Both the position numbers and the translations under genes were made by a program. This document shows, piece after piece, positions 20,826 to 25,951 of a DNA stretch of 25,951 nt. The notes under the pieces are model-generated. The model was not told the DNA's origin and searched no databases. It saw nothing but the letters and a program-made list of their open reading frames with translations. Positions within the stretch are counted from its first letter, which is position 1. Each line of letters begins with the position of its first letter. The DNA is taken from NCBI GenBank assembly GCA_934481345.1, contig CAKSPF010000017.1:1-25951 (forward strand), in the 5' to 3' direction. Origin of the DNA: an uncultured Clostridia bacterium. GTDB taxonomy: Bacteria; Bacillota; Clostridia; UMGS1810.

Positions 20826-21443
20826 GTGGAATTTAACGAAAAGCTTCAGGAGCTTAGAAAAAACAGAGGACTTACACAGGAAGAACTCGCGGAAGATTTG
20901 TATGTATCAAGAACGGCAATTTCCAAATGGGAGTCGGGCAGAGGGTATCCGAGCATTGATTCTTTAAAGGAAATATCAAAGTTTTTTTCGGTATCGATTG
21001 ATGATTTGTTATCGGGCGAAAAAATTATTTCAATTGCCGAAAAAGAAAATAAATATAATATTAAAAGTATGTGTGATTTACTGTTTGGAATTACGGATGT
21101 GTTATATTTTGCGCTTGTGGTTCTGCCGGTTTACTCAAATCCGATAGGAAAACATATCTATGCCGTAAATCTGTTTATATATCTTGAAAAGGTATCGTTT
21201 AATCATGTGATTTACTGGATCATGTTTGCTGCTGTTATGGCAACGGGAACAGCAAAAGTTCTGCTGTCACTCTTTAAAACAACAAGAGCACAAAAAGGAC
21301 TGACAGTCACTTCAATGATACTTGGTATTTTTTCAGTATTGTTTTTGGCGGTGATAAGAGAGGCTTATGCCGTAAGCGTATCGTTTCTGCTGTTTGTAAT
21401 AAAGGGAATTCTGCTTTTGAAATATATAAAGGCAGACAGTTAA
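20826..21443 (+). CDS. XRE-family regulator with C-terminal membrane segments
   Basis: The 205-residue protein has an N-terminal Cro/CI-type helix-turn-helix (residues 5-60, LQELRKNRGLTQEELAEDLYVSRTAISKWESG, cited in part). It is followed by SIDDLLSGE and about four hydrophobic helices from residue ~80 on, so it is a membrane-tethered DNA-binding protein. Such proteins are common in Clostridia and thought to sense membrane or envelope state. The start is GTG 20826, with GGAGGTG just upstream at the end of the PAP2 gene. The tight coupling to the PAP2 gene suggests a shared envelope-related role. Confidence 0.87.
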   Translation: MEFNEKLQELRKNRGLTQEELAEDLYVSRTAISKWESGRGYPSIDSLKEISKFFSVSIDDLLSGEKIISIAEKENKYNIKSMCDLLFGITDVLYFALVVLPVYSNPIGKHIYAVNLFIYLEKVSFNHVIYWIMFAAVMATGTAKVLLSLFKTTRAQKGLTVTSMILGIFSVLFLAVIREAYAVSVSFLLFVIKGILLLKYIKADS

Positions 21444-21467
21444 ATTACTTTTGAAGGAGGTGCAAAG

Positions 21468-22058
21468 ATGTCAATAGTAAATAAATACCAAAAGCATGAT
21501 ACTCTGGAAACGAAGCGGCTGATTTTGCGTCCTTGGGAACTATCTGACGCAGAAAGTTTGTATAAATACGCAAGCAATCCTTTGGTTGGCCCGATTGCAG
21601 GCTGGCCGGTGCACACAAGCGTTGAAAATAGCCGGGATATTATAAAAAACGTTCTGTCAGCACCTGAAACTTATGCTGTGATATTGAAAGGAACGTATCA
21701 GCCGATCGGAAGTGCCGGATTGATGATCGGCAGCAAAAGCAATATAGAGCTTCCCGATACGGAATGTGAGGTTGGGTATTGGCTCGGTGTCCCGTTCTGG
21801 GGGCAGGGACTTATTCCCGAAGCAGTCCGATGTCTTATGCAGCATGCATTTGCGGATTTAAAAATGGATAAAATATGGTGCGGATATTTTGACGGGAATA
21901 CCAATTCAAAGCGCGTTATGGAAAAATGCGGATTCACTTATCATCATACGTCGGAAAATGTTACCTGTGCGATTGAAGGAATGTCAAGAACGGAGCATGT
22001 AACGTGCATCACAAGGGAAGAATGGAAAAAAATCAAAGAAAGCGAGGAAATATTATGA
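21468..22058 (+). CDS. GNAT N-acetyltransferase, RimJ/RimL-like
   Basis: The 196-residue protein begins its similarity at LETKRLILRPWELSDAESLY, typical of the Acetyltransf_3 subgroup. It has GYWLGVPFWGQGLIPEAV for the acetyl-CoA loop, then FDGNTNSKRVMEKCGF and the common ending REEWKK. The ATG at 21468 is preceded by a very strong GAAGGAGGTG site, 24 bases after the XRE stop. It ends in an ATGA overlap with the M13 peptidase gene. The substrate is unknown. Confidence 0.88.
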   Translation: MSIVNKYQKHDTLETKRLILRPWELSDAESLYKYASNPLVGPIAGWPVHTSVENSRDIIKNVLSAPETYAVILKGTYQPIGSAGLMIGSKSNIELPDTECEVGYWLGVPFWGQGLIPEAVRCLMQHAFADLKMDKIWCGYFDGNTNSKRVMEKCGFTYHHTSENVTCAIEGMSRTEHVTCITREEWKKIKESEEIL

Positions 22059-24397
22059 AAACAAAAAGAATTATTGCGGCAGGAGTTACTGCGGCTGTTT
22101 TATTTACAAATACGGTATTTGCATCCGATATGTATGCAACGCGCGGCGAGGTTGCCGACATGCTTTTAAGCGCGGCGGACGATTACAATCCCAATGTGCA
22201 GCGCTCCGATATCATCAAAGGCTACGGCGGTGACGGCGAGCTTCACGAGGACTGGAACATTAACCGCGCGGAAGCGCTTGTTATGCTGTCGCGTGCTTTC
22301 GGAGAGCTACCGGCTCTTTCGGGACACAATGCGCGTGTTGCACTTAAAAGCGGTTCGTTCGGCGATATTCCGGATTGGGCAAAACCGGAGCTTCAGCCGG
22401 TGCTTGACTCCGGAATTGCGGCAGGTACGGCAGAGGGTACATTTTCGCCGTATGATGATGTGACAAAAGAACAAATGGAGCTTTTTATAAAGCGGGCATA
22501 TGCGCTTTTCGGCACAAACGAAAAGGACGATTTTTATGCGGCAGTAAACAAAGATGCACTTGATAAACTTGAATTGAAGCCGGGACGGACAATGGCAGGA
22601 ACGCTCTATGATTTGCAGGACAGCAGTATGGAAGAAGTAAATGCTATTATCAAAGAAACAATAGAAAACGGCGGCAAGCAAGGCAGCAAAGAACAGAAGA
22701 TTTCTGATTTTTACAAAAATATATTGGATACAAAGAGCCGTAACGAAATCGGTGTTTCTCCGATAAAACCGTATTTGAATGATATAGAGTCGGTAAAAAC
22801 CGTAAAAGAGCTTGCAGATGTTCAGACAAAGCTTATCAAGAATTTGTATATGGCGCCGTTTACCGCATTTTCCGTCACAACTGATTTTAAGGACAACACA
22901 AAATACGTTATGTGTTTCGGAGCAGCAGAGCCGTATCTTACAAAGGATTTCTATCTGAACGGCACCGGTGAGCAAAAAGCGTCATATTTAAAGTATCTGA
23001 AAAGTGTTATGAAGATTGCGGAAGAGAATATTTCCGATAAGCAGATTGAGCAATATTATGACTTTGAAAAAACATTGGCAGAGAAAAAACTTAATCCCGA
23101 GGAAGGAAATAACATAGACAAAATCTATAACGTCTATACCTTTGACGAAATACAGTCGCTTTTTCCGAATATTGATTTGAATGATGTTATATCTTGTCAG
23201 GGATTGAAAAAAGATGATAAAATTCTTGTTATGGATGAGGAACTTACGAAAGAATTTGCACGGCTCTTTACCGATGAAAATGTCGAAACTCTGAAAACCG
23301 CCGCAAAGTTAAGTGTAATTCTGAATTACGGCGGTGCTTTAAACACAGAATTTATAGACGCGGCAAATACGTTTAATCAGGAATATCTCGGTATTTCGGG
23401 AACATATTCCGATGAAGAACTCGCGGCAATGAATGTTGCAAGTGTTATGCCGGATTATATCGGCGAGATTTATGCCGAAAAATACTTTACCGAAGAGGCA
23501 AAACAAAACGTTCTTAAAATGGTAACCGACATCGTATCGGTTTACAAGGAAAGAATCAATAATCTTGACTGGATGAGCAGTAAAACAAAAGAAAAGGCAA
23601 TAAATAAGCTTGATAAAATGGGAATCAAAATCGGTTATCCCGACAAATGGGACAGCTATCTTGACAACGCAGAAATTAAATCCAAAACGGACGGCGGAAG
23701 CTATTTTGAAAATATACTTGCAATAGGCGGGGCTTCTATGAAATATATATCAGAATTGCAGGGAACCGCTCCGGATAAAACAAAATGGGCAATGTACCCG
23801 TACACGGTAAATGCTTGTTACAGCGCTACATCAAATGATATTACATTCCCTGCGGCAATACTGCAGCCGCCGATGTATGATATAAATGCTTCATATGAAG
23901 AAAATTTGGGTGCAATAGGCTATGTCATAGCACATGAAATCACACACGCATTTGATAACAACGGCGCAAAGTTTGACGAAAACGGAAATGCGTCCGATTG
24001 GTGGACCGCCGAAGATTATGCCGAATTTGAAAAAAGATGTGAAAAAACGGTATATTTCTATGACAGACAAGAGGGAATTCCGGGCGTTCCGATGAACGGC
24101 AGACAGACACTCAGCGAAAATGTTTCAGACCAGGGCGCGGTTCAGTGTATTACGGAAATTGTTTCAAGGCTTGAAAATCCGGATTACAAAAAACTGTACC
24201 GCTCAATGGCAAAATCATGGGCAAGCACAAAAACAAGGGAATTTGCAAAGTATGCGGCAGGTATTGACGTTCATTCCGAAGATAAACTGCGTGTAAACAG
24301 AGTTGTTGTCAATTGTGACGAATTTTACGAAGCCTTTGGCATAACCGAAAAAGACGGTATGTGGGTTGATCCGGCTGAAAGGGTAAAAATATGGTAA
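22055..24397 (+). CDS. Secreted M13-family metallopeptidase with N-terminal SLH domains
   Basis: The 780-residue protein starts with a signal peptide (MKTKRIIAAGVTAAVLFTNTVFA). Residues ~25-160 look like S-layer homology repeats (FGDIPDWAKPELQPVLDSGI, GTFSPYDDVTKEQMELFIKR), which would anchor it to the cell wall. From ~165 comes a neprilysin/PepO-type M13 peptidase: the N-lobe start DDFYAAVNKD, the substrate-binding NACYSATSNDI and FPAAILQPPM, the zinc motif H627-E-I-T-H631, the third zinc ligand and acid in E688-N-V-S-D692, and the terminal VNCDEFYEAFG...RVKIW. All catalytic residues are present, so it is likely an active endopeptidase for short peptides outside the cell. The frame opens at 22004, but ATG 22055, after GCGAGGAAA, fits the signal peptide. 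It overlaps the GNAT stop by 4 bases. Confidence 0.93.
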   Translation: MKTKRIIAAGVTAAVLFTNTVFASDMYATRGEVADMLLSAADDYNPNVQRSDIIKGYGGDGELHEDWNINRAEALVMLSRAFGELPALSGHNARVALKSGSFGDIPDWAKPELQPVLDSGIAAGTAEGTFSPYDDVTKEQMELFIKRAYALFGTNEKDDFYAAVNKDALDKLELKPGRTMAGTLYDLQDSSMEEVNAIIKETIENGGKQGSKEQKISDFYKNILDTKSRNEIGVSPIKPYLNDIESVKTVKELADVQTKLIKNLYMAPFTAFSVTTDFKDNTKYVMCFGAAEPYLTKDFYLNGTGEQKASYLKYLKSVMKIAEENISDKQIEQYYDFEKTLAEKKLNPEEGNNIDKIYNVYTFDEIQSLFPNIDLNDVISCQGLKKDDKILVMDEELTKEFARLFTDENVETLKTAAKLSVILNYGGALNTEFIDAANTFNQEYLGISGTYSDEELAAMNVASVMPDYIGEIYAEKYFTEEAKQNVLKMVTDIVSVYKERINNLDWMSSKTKEKAINKLDKMGIKIGYPDKWDSYLDNAEIKSKTDGGSYFENILAIGGASMKYISELQGTAPDKTKWAMYPYTVNACYSATSNDITFPAAILQPPMYDINASYEENLGAIGYVIAHEITHAFDNNGAKFDENGNASDWWTAEDYAEFEKRCEKTVYFYDRQEGIPGVPMNGRQTLSENVSDQGAVQCITEIVSRLENPDYKKLYRSMAKSWASTKTREFAKYAAGIDVHSEDKLRVNRVVVNCDEFYEAFGITEKDGMWVDPAERVKIW

Positions 24398-25092
24398 GCA
24401 GCACAATGAACATTACGCTCATAAAGGCGACAAAAAGGAAAAATAGCAGTACATACAATGCGGCAAAGTATTTCATTTCAAAAATCGAAAATGCCGGTGA
24501 AGTTTTCGAGTTTACATTGCCCGATGATATGCCTCATATATGCAGAGGCTGCTATACCTGCCTGCACGGAAACGAAGATAAATGCGGCGGTTATGAATAT
24601 TTAAAGCCGATAAATGAGGCTTTTTCTAAATCACAGCTAATTATATTTTGCTGCCCGGTATGGTGCTTTCATGCGCCGGGGCAGATAAAGTCATTTTTGG
24701 ATCATTACGGTTACAGATGGCTTGTTCACCGTCCGGATTTTGATATGCAAAACAAACAGGCATTAATTATCGCAACGGCGGGCGGCGGAGGATTAAAATC
24801 CGCCGCAAAGGATATAAAGGACAGTATGGATTACTGGGGTATTGCAAGAACGCATATTGTTACGCAGCCGGTATGGGAGTTCTTTTGGAATGACATGCCT
24901 GAAAAATTCAAAAACACCTTCAAAAAAAATCTGGATAAAAAAGCTGTTAAAATTTCAAAACTTGCAAAAAACTTAAAACCGTCATTAAAGGTGAAATTGC
25001 TGTATAATATGTTTGCAAAACTTCACTTTAAAGATAAAATGTGGGAGATAGACAACAAGTATTGGAAGGATAACCGAAAAGCTAAAAAATAG
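24391..25092 (+). CDS. Flavodoxin-fold oxidoreductase, iron-sulfur-flavoprotein-like
   Basis: The 233-residue cytoplasmic protein has a flavodoxin-like start (MNITLIKATKRKNSSTYNAA), where the FMN phosphate loop lies, then IIFCCPVWCFHAPGQIKSFLDH and ALIIATAGGGG, typical of NAD(P)H-dependent FMN reductases. Four cysteines at 51, 54, 57 and 65 form a compact C-x2-C-x2-C-x7-C motif like the 4Fe-4S site of iron-sulfur flavoproteins. It may therefore move electrons between a ferredoxin-like donor and FMN; the partner is unknown. ATG 24391 overlaps the M13 stop and has AAGGG 7 bases upstream. ATG 24406 is an alternative that removes five residues. Confidence 0.8.
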   Translation: MVSSTMNITLIKATKRKNSSTYNAAKYFISKIENAGEVFEFTLPDDMPHICRGCYTCLHGNEDKCGGYEYLKPINEAFSKSQLIIFCCPVWCFHAPGQIKSFLDHYGYRWLVHRPDFDMQNKQALIIATAGGGGLKSAAKDIKDSMDYWGIARTHIVTQPVWEFFWNDMPEKFKNTFKKNLDKKAVKISKLAKNLKPSLKVKLLYNMFAKLHFKDKMWEIDNKYWKDNRKAKK

Positions 25093-25118
25093 CACTATTG
25101 TAATCACGGAGGTAAGAT

Positions 25119-25433
25119 ATGGCAACAAGCAAACAGTATTTGAATTTCATTTTAGAACAATTGTCGGAGCTTGAAAATATAACGCACAGGCAGATGATGG
25201 GTGAATATATAGTTTATTACAACAAAAAAATTGCCGCTTATCTTTGCGACAACAGACTTCTGGTAAAACCTGTACCGTCCGCGGCAGCTATGCTGCCCGA
25301 TGCACGGTATGAGCCGCCGTATGACGGAGCAAAAGATATGATTTTAGTAGAACAGGTTGATAACAAAGAATTGCTGACCGAACTTTTCAGAGCTATGTAT
25401 GATGAATTGCCTGAACCAAAGTCAAAGAGGTAA
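25119..25433 (+). CDS. TfoX N-terminal domain protein
   Basis: The 104-residue protein matches the TfoX/Sxy N-terminal domain: ILEQLSELENITHRQMMGEYIVYYNKK, then IAAYLCDNRLLVKP and YEPPYDGAKDMILVE (each cited in part). In Gammaproteobacteria full-length TfoX controls competence, but short single-domain forms in Clostridia have no established role. The ATG at 25119 is preceded by CACGGAGGT. It may be co-transcribed with the oxidoreductase gene 26 bases upstream. Confidence 0.85.
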   Translation: MATSKQYLNFILEQLSELENITHRQMMGEYIVYYNKKIAAYLCDNRLLVKPVPSAAAMLPDARYEPPYDGAKDMILVEQVDNKELLTELFRAMYDELPEPKSKR

Positions 25434-25544
25434 TGTATACGGGAAGTAAATCCGAAAGAAATTCAGTTTGCAGCGAGGATGAGAAAGCAAATTACAGAAT
25501 AGTAGATCAAGATATTTGCAGTTTTGTGACTAGGGAGTGATTTT

Positions 25545-25925
25545 ATGGATAATGCAATTGTATATATACACGGAAAAGGCGGCAGCCACGAGGAAGCTAA
25601 ACATTATGAACCGCTTTTTGCAAACAGCGACGTAATCGGTTTTAATTATTCCGCACAAACACCTTGGGAATCAAAGGAAGAATTTCCGGGCTTTGTTGAT
25701 TTGGTTTTTAAAAAATATAAATCCGTGACCGTAATTGCAAACAGAAATTCGAGGAAAAATATGATTGCGGCATTCCTTGATGAATTGGAAAAGCAGAAGC
25801 ATTTAATTACAGATTTTGATACCGGACTTTGGAATGCGGTGATAGAAACAATGACGATATACTCCAAAGAACATATCGTTTTTAAGTTCAAAGGCGGAAC
25901 AGAAATCAAGTGGTCGATTGTATAA
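25545..25925 (+). CDS. Chimera: alpha/beta hydrolase N-terminus fused to serine recombinase C-terminus
   Basis: The 126-codon frame is two proteins joined. Residues 1-66 (DNAIVYIHGKGGSHEEAKHY to KSVTVIAN) are the start of a small alpha/beta hydrolase, with the oxyanion HGKGG region, and they break off exactly where the nucleophile serine (normally N-S-x-G) should follow. Residues 67-126 (SRKNMIAAFLDELEKQ, FDTGLWNAVIETMTIYS, FKFKGGTEI) match the C-terminal tail of large serine recombinases of transposons such as the Tn4451/TnpX type. Neither part can be active, so the product is probably non-functional. The ATG at 25545 follows AGGGAGT. The 111-base gap upstream shows no recognisable feature. 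Confidence 0.75.
   Translation: MDNAIVYIHGKGGSHEEAKHYEPLFANSDVIGFNYSAQTPWESKEEFPGFVDLVFKKYKSVTVIANRNSRKNMIAAFLDELEKQKHLITDFDTGLWNAVIETMTIYSKEHIVFKFKGGTEIKWSIV
25743..25925 (+). other. Serine recombinase C-terminal remnant
   Basis: From the junction at about 25743 the encoded residues have the W-N-A-V/E-x-x-T-I-Y-S and F-K-G-G-T-E-I pattern that ends many clostridial transposon serine recombinases. The catalytic N-terminal domain is absent, so this is a remnant of a mobile element. The element itself, or the rest of the hydrolase gene, may lie past the right edge. Confidence 0.7.
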
Positions 25926-25951
25926 ACAAGAACCCCACAGAGAAACCAAAA

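Overview
The window looks like chromosomal DNA from a low-to-moderate GC Gram-positive bacterium of class Clostridia (Bacillota), probably an uncultured gut lineage. Supporting signs are strong GGAGG-type ribosome binding sites, RNase J, SLH and copper-amine-oxidase-type stalk domains on secreted proteins, many small GNAT and PAP2 genes, and the order pyrH-frr-uppS-cdsA-dxr-rseP. Species cannot be read from the sequence. Almost all genes lie on the + strand; only a thioredoxin-reductase-like gene and one GNAT gene are on the - strand.

Layout. 1-1.7 kb: the tail of a probable glycoside hydrolase family 3 gene with its terminator, a small PAS protein, then two small membrane-anchored proteins, the first broken by a ~144-bp structured insertion. 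1.7-4.7 kb: a thioredoxin-reductase-like flavoprotein divergent from ptsH-ptsI (HPr and Enzyme I of the sugar PTS). 4.7-7.7 kb: a PduO-type cobalamin adenosyltransferase and a large secreted protein ending in a stalk domain. 7.7-13.6 kb: a housekeeping run behind one good promoter: UMP kinase, ribosome recycling factor, undecaprenyl diphosphate synthase, CDP-diglyceride synthase, DXP reductoisomerase, a site-2 protease and xanthine phosphoribosyltransferase. It links nucleotide supply, translation, isoprenoid and envelope lipid synthesis. 13.7-15.5 kb: RNase J with its own promoter and a bidirectional terminator.

15.4-25.9 kb has an accessory character: five GNAT acetyltransferases (two of them tandem GNAT/YoaP-like fusions), an AraC/GyrI-like regulator, a TetR regulator with an evident operator, a PAP2 remnant and a complete but motif-altered PAP2 protein, a membrane-linked XRE regulator, a secreted SLH-M13 metallopeptidase, an iron-sulfur-flavoprotein-like oxidoreductase and a TfoX N-domain protein. 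The window ends in an in-frame chimera of an alpha/beta hydrolase N-terminus and a serine recombinase C-terminus, a scar of mobile-element activity.

The most unusual items are the small structured insertion at 842-985, which carries a tRNA 3'-end-like segment and leaves a restorable reading frame when removed; the hydrolase-recombinase chimera at 25545-25925; a well-formed internal ribosome binding site that could make the GyrI-like domain of the AraC protein as a separate product; and a long hairpin directly at the ribosome binding site of the thioredoxin-reductase-like gene. No complete tRNA, rRNA, CRISPR array or complete insertion sequence was seen. No stretch over 300 bases lacks a gene or gene remnant.
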